Positions 8,616 to 18,262 of a stretch of 64,000 nucleotides of DNA are shown one piece after another; the stretch's first letter is position 1; every line of letters begins with the position of its first letter. The notes below the pieces were generated by a model that was not told the DNA's origin, did not search any database, and was given only the letters and a program-made list of their open reading frames with translations. The stretch is from Vibrio proteolyticus NBRC 13287 (GTDB taxonomy: Bacteria > Pseudomonadota > Gammaproteobacteria > Enterobacterales > Vibrionaceae): NCBI RefSeq assembly GCF_000467125.1, contig NZ_BATJ01000001.1:124001-188000 (forward strand), in the 5' to 3' direction. The position numbers were made by a program, and so were the translations under genes.

Positions 8616-9710
8616 ATGCTAACTCCACTCAAGAAAACGGTTATTCATGTTGTTCAGTATTTAGCGCCCGGTGGCATTGAAGCCATGGCTCTGGACTTTC
8701 TGAGTTTCGCCGCGCCGTCGGAACATGTGTTGATTGTCAGTCTGGAAGGCGACAAGAATACAGCTCTTCGCAACTGGCCTAAACTCGCCCCTTTTGCCGA
8801 CCAGCTGATTTTTCTCGGTAAACCGCCAGGTGTTCACTTTGCGCTCATTCGCCGCATTGCAAAGTTATTGAAGTTGTTGCGTGCTAATGTTGTTCATACT
8901 CATCATATTGGTCCATTGCTGTATGCAGGTATCGCTGCCCGGTTAGCTAGAGTACCACACCGCATTCATACTGAGCACGACGCCTGGCATCTTGAGAGTC
9001 CGCGACGGTTTTTATTACAAAAATGGATTTTGGAGATGGTGAAACCTTGCATGGTGGCCGATGCTGATCTCATTGACGCCGACCTGAGGCAACGCTTTCC
9101 GAGAAGTGACATTGTCACCATAAAGAATGGTGTCGACTGCAACAAATTCAAACCCGGTAGCCAGTCTCTCGCCCGTGAATACATGAAACTCCCTAAAGAG
9201 GTTTGCCTGATCGGTTGTGCAGGCAGATTAGAAGCGGTGAAAGGTCAAGATATCCTGATCAAAGCTCTGACTTACCTACCTCCTGAAATCCACCTTGTCT
9301 TTGCTGGAAGTGGCAGCGAGTTGGCGAGATTGCAACGACTCGCCCGCCACTGTCAAGTTCACGATCAAGTGATTTTTCTGGGCTTGGTTAACTCAATGCC
9401 TCGCTTTTATCAATCTTTGGATCTCTATTGCATGCCCTCTCGACAAGAAGGACTTCCTCTCGCCCCTCTTGAGGCTCAGGCATGCAATATCCCTGTTATC
9501 GCGAGCGATGTGGGAGCCACCAGAGAAACGCTTTGTCCCGATTCTGGAACCCTGATTCACAGTGAATCGCCTTTAGAGCTGGCCGCAGCCATCCTCTATC
9601 GCATCATGTTGGCAGAACGCGCTACTCCTAGAGCTTTTGTTGTCAAACATCACGACGTACGCCAGATGATTTCTGCTTATGCTCAGCTTAGCAAAGAGGA
9701 CATCGCATGA
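8616..9710 (+). CDS. sypP: Glycosyltransferase family 4 (SypP-like)
   Basis: A 364-residue GT-B enzyme. The N-terminal Rossmann half begins VIHVVQYLAPGGIEAMALDFL, the typical G-G-x-E loop of GT4 enzymes, and contains VVHTHHIGPLLYAGIAARLA. The donor half has GCAGRLEAVKGQDILIKAL and VFAGSGSELARLQRLA, followed by CMPSRQEGLPLAPLEAQACNIPVIASDVG with the E-x7-E pair. It should add a sugar to the lipid-linked repeat unit on the cytoplasmic side. It follows a sigma-54 promoter and therefore probably starts the sypPQR transcript. ATG at 8616 has AAGGGA seven bases upstream. It overlaps the next gene by ATGA. Confidence 0.82.
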   Translation: MLTPLKKTVIHVVQYLAPGGIEAMALDFLSFAAPSEHVLIVSLEGDKNTALRNWPKLAPFADQLIFLGKPPGVHFALIRRIAKLLKLLRANVVHTHHIGPLLYAGIAARLARVPHRIHTEHDAWHLESPRRFLLQKWILEMVKPCMVADADLIDADLRQRFPRSDIVTIKNGVDCNKFKPGSQSLAREYMKLPKEVCLIGCAGRLEAVKGQDILIKALTYLPPEIHLVFAGSGSELARLQRLARHCQVHDQVIFLGLVNSMPRFYQSLDLYCMPSRQEGLPLAPLEAQACNIPVIASDVGATRETLCPDSGTLIHSESPLELAAAILYRIMLAERATPRAFVVKHHDVRQMISAYAQLSKEDIA

Positions 9711-10894
9711 ACGACTTACTTTTAATGCTCATTTGCGTGTGTAGCGGTGTCCTGATTGTCTATCATCACGTCGGTTATCCCATTTTGCTGTCCTGGTATT
9801 TTGCGCGTCACCCACAGCAACAGCCTGTCGATGTAATACGGGGTTATCGTTGCAGCAAGAAAGATCGCAAACGCGCATCTGTGACCATCTTGGTTCCAGC
9901 GTATAATGAAGAGCGTTGGATCGCTGACAAAATTCGTAATCTTGCCACCTTGGATTATCCGCGTGACAAACTCACTGTCTACATCGCCTGTGACGGATGT
10001 ACAGACCGCACCGTCGCGATTGCTCAGGACACCATTCAAGAAGGGATCTGCGACGAAACCCATTTCGAAATACTTGATTTCAATAAAAATCGCGGCAAAG
10101 TCGCAGTGATCAATGATGTCATGTCGCGTATTCAGTCCGACATTACCGCACTCAGTGATGTATCGGCACTGATTTCGGTAGATGCGTTGCTGGTCGCAGA
10201 GCAACACTTTAAAAAACCGGCTGTCGGCGTAGTAGACAGCTACTATCGATTGTTGCAAAGCGAGTCAACCGCTGAAGAAGCCTACTGGTATTACCAACAT
10301 CACGTGCGTAAAAAAGAAGCATCTCTGGGCTCTGCGCTGGGTGCGCACGGCGCTTTTTATCTGTTTCGGACGCATCTTTTTGAGCCATTACAAGCAAGCA
10401 CTATCAACGATGATTTTATTCTCCCAATGAACATCGTACGCAAAGGTTATCGTACTCACTATGCAGACGATGTTATGTCATTAGAAATGGAAACGACCGA
10501 TCAAAGCGCGGACTTTCGTCGACGCCTGAGAATTTCAGCAGGGAATATGCAACAGCTCATTCAGCTCAGAAGCCTGTTTTTACCTCGTTACAAAGGTGTT
10601 GCATTCGCGTTTCTGTCTGGCAAGGGCCTGCGACTTTTAACACCCTACTTGATGCTGCTGTGCATCGCGACATCTGCATTGCTTCACGATTACACGCTAT
10701 TCCGAACTCTGTTTTTTACTCAATTGCTGCTGTTTGCTATTGCGGCAGCAGGCAGTCTTATACCCCGATTAAAAAATTGGAAGCCCATTAATCTCATTAC
10801 TTACCTGATCGCCGGTCATCTGGCCAACCTGTTGGGAGGTCTGAAATACCTGGTTGGCCTTGAATCCGGCCGCTGGACTCGGGTTAATCGTTAA
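9707..10894 (+). CDS. sypQ: Membrane glycosyltransferase family 2 (SypQ-like)
   Basis: A 395-residue GT2 enzyme with an N-terminal helix (about 3-22), a cytoplasmic GT-A domain and two or three C-terminal helices (about 310-375). Motifs: VTILVPAYNEERWIADKI at the nucleotide site, ACDGCTDRT, then ISVDALLV (Asp for metal binding), LGAHGAFYLFR, and NDDFILPMNIVRKGYRTHYADDVMSLEM in the place of the T-E-D acceptor motif. The usual Q-x-x-R-W is replaced by RRRLRISAGNMQQ. Family members make or prime polysaccharides such as poly-N-acetylglucosamine. Start by ATGA overlap with sypP; the sugar transferase follows after 10 bases. Confidence 0.8.
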   Translation: MNDLLLMLICVCSGVLIVYHHVGYPILLSWYFARHPQQQPVDVIRGYRCSKKDRKRASVTILVPAYNEERWIADKIRNLATLDYPRDKLTVYIACDGCTDRTVAIAQDTIQEGICDETHFEILDFNKNRGKVAVINDVMSRIQSDITALSDVSALISVDALLVAEQHFKKPAVGVVDSYYRLLQSESTAEEAYWYYQHHVRKKEASLGSALGAHGAFYLFRTHLFEPLQASTINDDFILPMNIVRKGYRTHYADDVMSLEMETTDQSADFRRRLRISAGNMQQLIQLRSLFLPRYKGVAFAFLSGKGLRLLTPYLMLLCIATSALLHDYTLFRTLFFTQLLLFAIAAAGSLIPRLKNWKPINLITYLIAGHLANLLGGLKYLVGLESGRWTRVNR

Positions 10895-10904
10895 GGAGAA
10901 CATC

Positions 10905-11546
10905 ATGATCATTCGCAAATCCAATCTCTTGTGCGTGCATTGCGCAAAAAGAAGCTTCGATCTTCTCGCATCGCTCACAGCATTAATCTTGTTAATGCCA
11001 GTGATGTTGGTGGTCGCCGCCGCGATCAAGCTCGACTCTCCAGGTCCGGTGTTCTACCGCCAAACTCGTGTCGGAAAATCGATGCCAGACAAAATGGTAC
11101 TATTCGACATCATTAAATTCCGCACCATGTATCAGGACGCAGAGCAACGCTCTGGCGCTGTCTGGGCCTCCGAGAATGACCCACGCATTACCAGTAGTGG
11201 TCGATTCCTGCGCAAAACCCGTTTGGACGAAATTCCGCAACTACTCAATGTGTTGGGAGGAAAAATGTCGTTAATTGGACCGCGTCCAGAACGCCCTTGC
11301 TTTTACGGAAAACTGGAACATTCCATTCCCTACTTTACCGACCGAACTTATGGCGTGATGCCAGGGATTACCGGACTCGCTCAGATTAACCAAGGATATG
11401 ATACCTGCATCGATGATGTACGTAGAAAGGTAGGTTATGACCACAGCTACGCATTGTCTCTCACTTCCCTAAAAAGCTGGCTTGCAATGGATGGAATGAT
11501 CATCGCACAAACGTTGAAGGTGATGTTTGATGGGCGCGGACGCTGA
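10905..11546 (+). CDS. sypR: Undecaprenyl-phosphate sugar-1-phosphate transferase (SypR-like)
   Basis: A 213-residue initiating sugar phosphotransferase. It has one membrane-inserted segment (about residues 15-40, SFDLLASLTALILLMPVMLVVAAAI) and the family motifs DIIKFRTM, SGRFLRKTRLDEIPQLLNVL, MSLIGPRPERP and PGITGLAQIN. These place it with the short monotopic catalytic form of the WcaJ/WbaP group, which transfers a sugar-1-phosphate from a nucleotide sugar to undecaprenyl phosphate and so starts repeat-unit synthesis. The start at 10905 is preferred over upstream in-frame codons because AAGGAG stands 6-7 bases before it and it begins after the sypQ stop. It is last in the cluster; a strong terminator follows. 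Confidence 0.87.
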   Translation: MIIRKSNLLCVHCAKRSFDLLASLTALILLMPVMLVVAAAIKLDSPGPVFYRQTRVGKSMPDKMVLFDIIKFRTMYQDAEQRSGAVWASENDPRITSSGRFLRKTRLDEIPQLLNVLGGKMSLIGPRPERPCFYGKLEHSIPYFTDRTYGVMPGITGLAQINQGYDTCIDDVRRKVGYDHSYALSLTSLKSWLAMDGMIIAQTLKVMFDGRGR

Positions 11547-11557
11547 CATTTTCCATT

Positions 11558-11609
11558 CGGCCGTGTCGTCCCTCGTCAGCACTCCTTTACGACGATACGG
11601 CCGCTTTTT
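11558..11609 (+). terminator. Rho-independent terminator of the syp cluster
   Basis: A 13-base stem (11558-11570 with 11591-11603, one G-U pair) with a 20-base loop is followed by CTTTTT. It begins 12 bases after the sypR stop. Confidence 0.8.
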
Positions 11610-11853
11610 CCTCTTGGGTGATCCCGGTGAGACGAAAACACGTAGACATCGAGTTTACATCTTGAAACACATCTATCGCTATGAATTTGTCTGTTAATAC
11701 ACCTATTGAGTCTATTCTCAAAAATAAATCTGGTGTAGCACATTTTAAACCCCGACAATGCGGAACAAAGATTATAAATACACACAGTTAGGCCAATAAT
11801 TACAAATTTTCGTCAGTTTTTTTGTACTGTCTATCCTGATTTAGGAACTTGTC
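11610..11853. other. Gap after the syp cluster
   Basis: No gene is supported in this stretch; it is AT-rich toward its right end and must hold the promoter of the PAS receptor gene. I could not fix a convincing -35/-10 pair. Confidence 0.5.
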
Positions 11854-13179
11854 ATGCCAATACTTCAGTCTCTGAGCCGTTTATTCACCAAAGATACCCA
11901 AGCGACAGAACAGCAGGCGCAAACAGCGCTTGCTGTGAACACTTTGAATGCACTTCAGCACAACATGGCGACCATCGAGTTCACACCTGATGGCGATATT
12001 ATTACCGCCAGTGATCTCTTTCTCACCACGGTCGGTTACACGCTCGACGAGATACGAGGGCAAAATCACCGGATTTTCTGTCCGGAGGCACTCCTTCGCT
12101 CAGCCGAGTATCAAAGCTTCTGGCGTGAACTGGCTAGCGGTGGCAGCTATACCGGCACTGTGGAACGCGTGACGAAAACGGGTCAGGAGCTTTGGTTGGA
12201 AGCGAGCTACTTCCCTGTAGTTGATGAATCAGGAAAAGTTTGCCGAGTCATGAAAGTCGCCTCCGACGTGACTTCAAGTAAGCATGAATCCGATCGTCAA
12301 ACGGCCATTATGAACGCGCTGAATCAATCTTTGGCGATGATTGAATTTGAACCTGATGGCACTATCGTCAGCGCCAACGATAACTTCCTCGCTACAGTGA
12401 ACTACACCCAGTATGAGATTGCGGGCAAGCACCACCACATTTTTTGTGAAGAATCTTTTTACCAGGAGCAACCTCAGTTCTGGCAGGATCTTGGGCGAGG
12501 AGTCTTCAAGTCAGGCCTGTTTGGCCGTATCAACAAGTACGGTGAAAAAATTTGGTTGGAAGCCAGTTATAACCCAATCAAGAACCACCATGGACAAGTT
12601 GAACGCGTGATTAAATTTGCCAGCAATATCACTGAACGCGTCAATCATCAGATTGCTGTGCGAGAAGCAGCAGAAGTGGCGTATTCGACGTCGCAACAAA
12701 CGGTATCCAGCTCTGAGCGTGGAGCCAATGTCTTGGCCGATATAACGTCAGCGTCACACAACATGGGGCAACAGATCGACGAAGCAAACGACATCATGAG
12801 CGGCTTAGATCAACAGTCTCAGGAAATTGATCAGATAGTATCAACCATCAGCCAGATCGCTGAACGCACGAATTTGCTGGCCTTAAATGCCGCGATTGAA
12901 GCCGCTCGAGCTGGTGAACAAGGACGCGGGTTTGCTGTCGTGGCCGATGAAGTCCGTAAGCTTGCCTCCAGCACAACTGCATCAACGGAAGAGATTGAAA
13001 CCATTGTGAAGAAAAATACCCAACTGACAGGTTCAGCGCTGGCAACCATGAAGGCACTTCAGCACATGGTCGAGACCTGTAATCAACAGATTTCGGAAGC
13101 CGAACGAGTTATCAGTGAAATCAACCAAGGCGCGAGCAACGTTTCGGAAACGGTTGGCGTACTGGTCAATACCCGATAA
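11854..13179 (+). CDS. Soluble PAS-PAS methyl-accepting protein (BdlA type)
   Basis: A 441-residue protein without membrane helices. Two tandem PAS domains lie at about residues 25-145 and 150-265, each ending in the same R-V-x-K-x-A-S-(D/N)-(V/I)-T pattern and containing WLEASY. The C-terminal half is an MCP signalling domain with the conserved tip [38 protein letters not shown]. The order PAS-PAS-MCP without a membrane anchor is that of the Pseudomonas biofilm dispersion protein BdlA. The receptor is short after the tip, as in BdlA. Location directly after the polysaccharide cluster suggests a link to biofilm control, but that is inference. No adjacent che genes: the chemotaxis operon starts 9 kb away. 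ATG at 11854 has AGGAA nine bases upstream. Confidence 0.8.
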   Translation: MPILQSLSRLFTKDTQATEQQAQTALAVNTLNALQHNMATIEFTPDGDIITASDLFLTTVGYTLDEIRGQNHRIFCPEALLRSAEYQSFWRELASGGSYTGTVERVTKTGQELWLEASYFPVVDESGKVCRVMKVASDVTSSKHESDRQTAIMNALNQSLAMIEFEPDGTIVSANDNFLATVNYTQYEIAGKHHHIFCEESFYQEQPQFWQDLGRGVFKSGLFGRINKYGEKIWLEASYNPIKNHHGQVERVIKFASNITERVNHQIAVREAAEVAYSTSQQTVSSSERGANVLADITSASHNMGQQIDEANDIMSGLDQQSQEIDQIVSTISQIAERTNLLALNAAIEAARAGEQGRGFAVVADEVRKLASSTTASTEEIETIVKKNTQLTGSALATMKALQHMVETCNQQISEAERVISEINQGASNVSETVGVLVNTR

Positions 13180-13366
13180 TGAAAGTGTGGGACACGGACG
13201 TCTCCATTTTAATTCGTACGGTCTGTGAGTAGCATTCTTAAAGATTCTTTGAAAGGAGAACGCTGCTCCAGCAGTATCTGGTCGTTTTTGATCAGCAAGA
13301 ACGAAACATACTCAAAAATCTTGTCCATACTGACTCCTTTCATCTCGACACTTATTCCTCTTCAAG

Positions 13367-14389
13367 TTAAACATGATTCGCAACATCATTCCTTAAACCT
13401 GTATGCTCCAACATCGCTCGCCAGCGTTGCATGAAAGGGACGAACTCTCGATGAGGGATAAATTTTTTTGCCGCTGTATTGCCGTGAAGATAGACGGCTT
13501 CCAAAGCCCACACATGATGATCGGCATAGATGCCCCACGCTTTCGCCCCATCATCCAGCGTCTCGTTCGTTAGCGGAGACCACTTGATGTAACCACGGAC
13601 GAACTCCGCACAATGTCCGGCGTCTAACTGGAACATGTACATACACGCACGAGCGATCTCATAGCCTACTGGCATGCAACACACCAGATCCCAGTCAATC
13701 ACGGCGCTGACTTCTCGGTTTGCATCAAAAAATATATTGTATTGATGATAATCGCCATGAATAAGCTGCGGTTTGGACACAGGTTGATAGTGGTGGATGC
13801 TGCAATCACTGGCCAAAAACTGTTGCTGCTGTTTAGCGCGAATCAAAGCCCAACGTTCTGTATCGGTAGGATTTGCCTGTGACTGCAGTCTGTCGATAAT
13901 AACTTGCAGTCGAGCGACCCAGCTTGACTGACTCCAACGCAATGGAATGGCAGGGAAACCGTCTTGCCGGTAACCGACCAGCCCCAGATGCAGCCGGGCT
14001 AATGCTTCGCCAGCCGCCCTCGCGTGAGACAAACTTAATTGGCTTACAATCTCACCTCGTGCCTCAGGATACAGTGCAAAAAAACTGCCTATCTCCTCAA
14101 CCCAGGTCCGATTATCCGTTGTACATAGTGGTAAAACGACAGGTAACGCCTGCTCACTCAGATTCGCCACCAGAGCATGTTCACGAATGATCTTTTGCGG
14201 TTCGCCGGTTTTAAATCGCCTCAGATAGAACGTTTCTGGCTCAGAGAGCCGATAGATCTGATTGGTTGCACCAGTCGTAACGGGCTCAATGCGTTGGCAA
14301 CTTTCAGAACTCGGCCAATATCGTGTTATGCGTTTCAATGTGTCAAAGGGCAAAACAACATCGCTCACAGTAAATGCCATCCTTTGCAT
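13367..14389 (-). CDS. APH-fold small-molecule kinase family protein
   Basis: A 340-residue protein of the aminoglycoside phosphotransferase/homoserine kinase II-like fold. The catalytic loop is LIHGDYHQYNIFF (H-G-D-x4-N, Asp as base, Asn for metal), followed by the metal-binding AVIDWDLVCCMPVGYEIARA. The N-lobe has TGATNQIYRL as glycine-rich loop and FYLRRFK for the ATP lysine or arginine position (the expected Lys is replaced by Arg-Arg, so the true lysine is uncertain). It stands alone on the minus strand, convergent with the PAS receptor gene. The substrate cannot be told; members phosphorylate amino acids, choline, sugars or proteins. An ATG three codons downstream (14380) is an alternative start. 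Confidence 0.7.
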   Translation of the reverse strand: MQRMAFTVSDVVLPFDTLKRITRYWPSSESCQRIEPVTTGATNQIYRLSEPETFYLRRFKTGEPQKIIREHALVANLSEQALPVVLPLCTTDNRTWVEEIGSFFALYPEARGEIVSQLSLSHARAAGEALARLHLGLVGYRQDGFPAIPLRWSQSSWVARLQVIIDRLQSQANPTDTERWALIRAKQQQQFLASDCSIHHYQPVSKPQLIHGDYHQYNIFFDANREVSAVIDWDLVCCMPVGYEIARACMYMFQLDAGHCAEFVRGYIKWSPLTNETLDDGAKAWGIYADHHVWALEAVYLHGNTAAKKFIPHREFVPFMQRWRAMLEHTGLRNDVANHV

Positions 14390-14553
14390 ACTATTTCGCC
14401 AATATTATCACTCACCACTTAGCCCGTCAGTCGCCGCTTGGTAATCTCTACACAAAAACTTACCAATAATCTTTATCTTACCCACTAGGTTTTCTTGTAT
14501 GTGCATTCAAATTTACTAAGTTACCAATAAGCCTTGATAAAAAACGAGACGTT

Positions 14554-17286
14554 ATGCTTTCCCTCAACCACTTTAAAATGAAAAATAAAGTGATGATTCT
14601 GGCTGTAGTCCCGCTGGTTACCATCGTCTATCTGGCATATCTAAAAATTGGCGAGCTCTCTTTTCAACTGAAGAATATTGATATTCTTTCGCACGATATC
14701 CAGTTTATCCAACTGCTTTCCACTAACCACCGCGAGTCTCACATCGCGCGCATTCACCCAGACAAAATCGCGGATCAGGCCGCCAAACAGCAACAGCGGT
14801 TCAATCGTATGCATGAGCTTGTTCCTCTTGCGTTTCCTCAACAGGACGCAGGTTTTATCAATAACCTGTTGTTAGACATGTCAGAAACTCAATCCGATTT
14901 GTTTCAGACCAAGAGCATGAAAGAGAGCGACGAGTTATCCACTTGGTTGGCAGAACTCCACTCGCAAATGTTGTTGCACCTGGAAAAAGTCGATATTCAC
15001 ACAGGGATTCCGACGATTGAAGGACATTTAAAAGCGCTGTATCAACTTGAATGGTTAATGCTTTGGGCTGCTGAAGAAAACTGGTTTTTCCATCGCGAAT
15101 CTCGTCAAAACGACAGTTGGGCCACAGAGCAGGTTCACCATGACAACCATGAGAGAATTCAGAACTACTTCGATTTTCAGAAACTTTATATTGAGCGCTT
15201 TTTGGTGATTAACGCTGATAAAAGCCATGTTCAGATGCTGTTGAACACGTTTTCGCATCCGGCATTCTCATCCAGTGCCCGGTTTCGTGATCAACTGCTG
15301 AACAACGATGAGGCGCCTCATATGTCGGAGCAAGCGATCAGAGATGGGCTTAAAAGTCTGGATCAGCGCTTATCATTGCTTAATAGCGTCGCAAGACAAA
15401 TTGAAATCGGCCTGACTCGGGAACTCAACAGCAAAGTGGCGGATTTCAAAACCAAACGTCTCGCTTTTATCACGCTGGTTTCTTTACTGGCCGTATTCAT
15501 CTTTACCATCAGTCTCAACCTAGCCCACCGCGTTGCGGGTTATCTGCCAGAAATTCTTAATTTTCTCAAAGACGCCGACACCAATACGTCGCAATCAACT
15601 GTGATGGTAAAAGGCAATGATGAACTTGCAGAATTTGCTAAAAAGATTAACACACTGACTAAAGAACGACGGGAAAATCAGCGTCATCTGATTGAATCGC
15701 GCGACTTTGCCCGCCAACAGGCAGAGAAAGCAGAACGAGCGAATCGGGCAAAAAGCAGCTTTCTTGCCAATATGTCGCATGAGATTCGTACACCACTAAA
15801 TGGCATCATAGGTATCTCCGAGATACTGTCCGAAACCAAGCTGTATGCCAGCCAACGGGAATACCTAAGCACCATTGAGACCTCTTCTCAGCATTTATTG
15901 AGGCTCATCAACGATATTTTGGATCTCTCTAAAATTGAATCCGGTGAACTGCGCTTGTCGCTCCACTCAACCAACATTCGCGAACTCATTTTTGATACAG
16001 CAGACATGATCACCAGCCGCATCTCCGATAAAGGATTGGTACTGGACATCAGTATCGACCGCGATGTTCCCGTTTCATTGCTCGTGGACGAGTATCGTCT
16101 GGGGCAAGTGTTGCTCAATCTGCTATCAAATGCCGTCAAATTTACTGAAAAAGGTACCATTAAAATTAAAGTCACGTGTCTCTCTAAAGAAAACCAACGT
16201 GCGATGCTACGTTTTGAAGTTATCGACACAGGGATCGGGATCGCGAAAGACAAACAAAAGGTTATTTTTCGCCCCTTTGCTCAGGAAGATGCTTCCACCA
16301 CCCGACAATTTGGCGGTACAGGGTTGGGGTTAGCGATTAGCAACAAAATTGTAAACCTAATGAACAGCGAGATTCGCCTCGATTCAGACAAAGGATTGGG
16401 CTGTCGCTTCTTTTTTGACGCCAAACTCGAATTTGAAACGGACACCGTTAATGTCGTTGATGATATCCCGCCTTTTTACCTGATTCACAATAACCTCAGT
16501 TGGCATCAACACATATTGGATGAGATCGCCTATTTCGGGCTCAACGTCCAAGCCATGTACAACGATGTCTCGGCGTTTATACAAGATGAACATCGCTTAA
16601 ACTTGACCGTGGTGTATTTGGAATCGGAACCCAAACAGTCACTTGAGCACATCAACACCATCAGTGACGTGACACAGTCCAACATTACGGTAATTCGCCT
16701 TGGTTATAGCGGCAATCGTGACTACGGCGGTAAGGTTCATGGGCTGGTGACTTACCCTCTACTCGGAAGAAGGCTATTAAAAGCACTTCGTCCGTCAATC
16801 AACGTCGAAAATGGGGCGCTCGGTCAAGTCACGCCTATCTGGGAGGCGAAAAAAGAACGGCTAGCTGAACCGTCTACAACGCCTCCTTTGGTAAACGTCA
16901 GTAACTTAAGCACTCAGCCGCAAGTGTTGGTAGTTGAGGATAATCGAGTTAACCAACTGGTTGCCACCACGTTATTGCAGAAGTCGCATTTAACTTACGA
17001 CGTTGCCAACAACGGCCAGGAAGCCGTAGATCTCATAAATCAGGGTAAACGGTACAAAGCCATTCTTATGGACTGCATGATGCCGGTGAAGGACGGTTTT
17101 GAAGCGACCAGAGACATCCGTGATTATGAGAGCAAAAACAACCTGAGTCACACCCCCATCATTGCGCTGACCGCGTCGGTTATTGATGATGACATTCGTA
17201 GATGTTTTGATGTTGGCATGAACGACTATGTGCCTAAACCATTCCACAAAGACACCTTGTTAGAAAAAATAAAGTCATTCGTCTAA
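14554..17286 (+). CDS. Hybrid sensor histidine kinase with large periplasmic domain
   Basis: A 910-residue hybrid kinase. One helix at about residues 12-28, a periplasmic, largely helical sensor of about 280 residues, a second helix at about 309-326, a HAMP-like and coiled linker, then HisKA with [12 protein letters not shown] (phosphoacceptor His409), HATPase ([28 protein letters not shown]), a degenerate receiver-like stretch at about 650-760 with no obvious phospho-Asp, and a true receiver at about 790-910 with LMDCMMP (Asp840) and KP near the end. No Hpt domain is present, so an external phosphotransfer protein is needed. The layout resembles RscS/TorS/LuxQ-type kinases. Its nearness to a syp-like cluster makes a role in polysaccharide control possible, but the cognate regulator is not in the window. 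Confidence 0.82.
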   Translation: MLSLNHFKMKNKVMILAVVPLVTIVYLAYLKIGELSFQLKNIDILSHDIQFIQLLSTNHRESHIARIHPDKIADQAAKQQQRFNRMHELVPLAFPQQDAGFINNLLLDMSETQSDLFQTKSMKESDELSTWLAELHSQMLLHLEKVDIHTGIPTIEGHLKALYQLEWLMLWAAEENWFFHRESRQNDSWATEQVHHDNHERIQNYFDFQKLYIERFLVINADKSHVQMLLNTFSHPAFSSSARFRDQLLNNDEAPHMSEQAIRDGLKSLDQRLSLLNSVARQIEIGLTRELNSKVADFKTKRLAFITLVSLLAVFIFTISLNLAHRVAGYLPEILNFLKDADTNTSQSTVMVKGNDELAEFAKKINTLTKERRENQRHLIESRDFARQQAEKAERANRAKSSFLANMSHEIRTPLNGIIGISEILSETKLYASQREYLSTIETSSQHLLRLINDILDLSKIESGELRLSLHSTNIRELIFDTADMITSRISDKGLVLDISIDRDVPVSLLVDEYRLGQVLLNLLSNAVKFTEKGTIKIKVTCLSKENQRAMLRFEVIDTGIGIAKDKQKVIFRPFAQEDASTTRQFGGTGLGLAISNKIVNLMNSEIRLDSDKGLGCRFFFDAKLEFETDTVNVVDDIPPFYLIHNNLSWHQHILDEIAYFGLNVQAMYNDVSAFIQDEHRLNLTVVYLESEPKQSLEHINTISDVTQSNITVIRLGYSGNRDYGGKVHGLVTYPLLGRRLLKALRPSINVENGALGQVTPIWEAKKERLAEPSTTPPLVNVSNLSTQPQVLVVEDNRVNQLVATTLLQKSHLTYDVANNGQEAVDLINQGKRYKAILMDCMMPVKDGFEATRDIRDYESKNNLSHTPIIALTASVIDDDIRRCFDVGMNDYVPKPFHKDTLLEKIKSFV

Positions 17287-17845
17287 ACAACTGACTTGGC
17301 GTCTATCAGGCTTTTCGTATCTTATTTCCTCAGAAACGGAAAGCATGAAGCAAAAACTCGCCGTTTAATTTAGTAAGTGTTCTCTGTTATTGACGCTGGT
17401 GACTAACCAATATTTACTTACAAAAACCTCGGTATCAAACATCGCAAGCTTAATAAGCAATGGGTTGGCTATCACATCTTTCCTGTTTTGCCTGCCAAAC
17501 CACACGTAATCTTCAATATCGCATGTGACTCATTAGCGCGCCTCAACAGTCGGCTATTAGTATACAAGTCACTGAAACTATTTCTATTAATAACATTAAG
17601 TTAGTATTAAACTAGCGTTCGAAGAAACACAAAAAAGGCTTATCGTTCCGATTAAAAAAACCTATGGATATTTAAAAAATTTAAACCAGCTTAAAAATAG
17701 GCTCGTAAGCCTATATAAACGAACTGATTACGTGTTTAAAAGTTTCAGTCTCACATTTAATACAGTTTATTTATATTCCAGAATTTATACTGATATTAAG
17801 AATTATAAATCTAGTACTTAAGTTGAGTGACTGGTGGAGGTAAAA
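17287..17845. other. Gene-free AT-rich gap with a small hairpin
   Basis: About 560 bases without a supported gene. It is rich in A/T, especially from 17570 on. A 7-base stem with a CGTA loop lies at 17697-17714 (ATAGGCT/AGCCTAT); it has no T-run and so is not an obvious terminator. The right end must carry the promoter of the small gene at 17846. The left end has no clear terminator for the kinase. Confidence 0.4.
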
Positions 17846-18223
17846 GTGTATAAATTCGTCAATGATAAGTTAGATGAAACGTACTGTACGCCAGTACCAT
17901 CCGGTCACAATTTTCGCGTGTTTGACGTCCCGGACGAAGAGTTAGAAATGCGCGATATTCTAAACTGTTGGTATGAAGAAGGATTCTATCCCCTTCAACA
18001 GCTTCAAAAAATCGATATTGAAGCAAAAGATGAGTATCTTGACATTCAAAAACAACTGCTCGACCACCATGACAACACGATAATGCTGGTGTTGAGAAGC
18101 CAGGTCTACCAAGCCGCTTTGAAACGTATCTTGTCTAACTGGCCTGCCAGAAGCCCTGCGAAAAACCATCTGGAATTCTTACTGGATCAAGCCTTAGCAT
18201 TGCAGGCTTATGGGCGACATTGA
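17846..18223 (+). CDS. Small protein of unknown function, paralogue A
   Basis: A 125-residue acidic-to-neutral protein with no signal peptide or membrane helix. I do not recognise the family. It is clearly paralogous to the protein encoded at 33138-33506: shared features are an M-x-Y-K-(F/Y)-V-N start, DVP-x-EELEMR(D/E)IL-x2-W(Y)-x-EG, a central run of about 45 residues ending in IMLVLRSQVYQAALKRIL versus VMLLLKNDFYGSAAKRIV, then S-N/Q-W-P and a final R-H. I choose the GTG at 17846 because GGAGG stands 5 bases before it and because it aligns with the paralogue's ATG; a GTG at 17834 would put the Shine-Dalgarno inside the gene. It converges on the sigma-factor gene, with a terminator between. 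Confidence 0.72.
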   Translation: MYKFVNDKLDETYCTPVPSGHNFRVFDVPDEELEMRDILNCWYEEGFYPLQQLQKIDIEAKDEYLDIQKQLLDHHDNTIMLVLRSQVYQAALKRILSNWPARSPAKNHLEFLLDQALALQAYGRH

Positions 18224-18228
18224 TGCAC

Positions 18229-18250
18229 CAAAGCCCCATAAGGGGCTTTG
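18229..18250. terminator. Bidirectional terminator
   Basis: Stem CAAAGCCCC / GGGGCTTTG with a 4-base loop, 5 bases after the stop at 18223 and 12 bases before the converging stop of the sigma-factor gene. Confidence 0.75.
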
Positions 18251-18262
18251 ATTAGTCACAAA

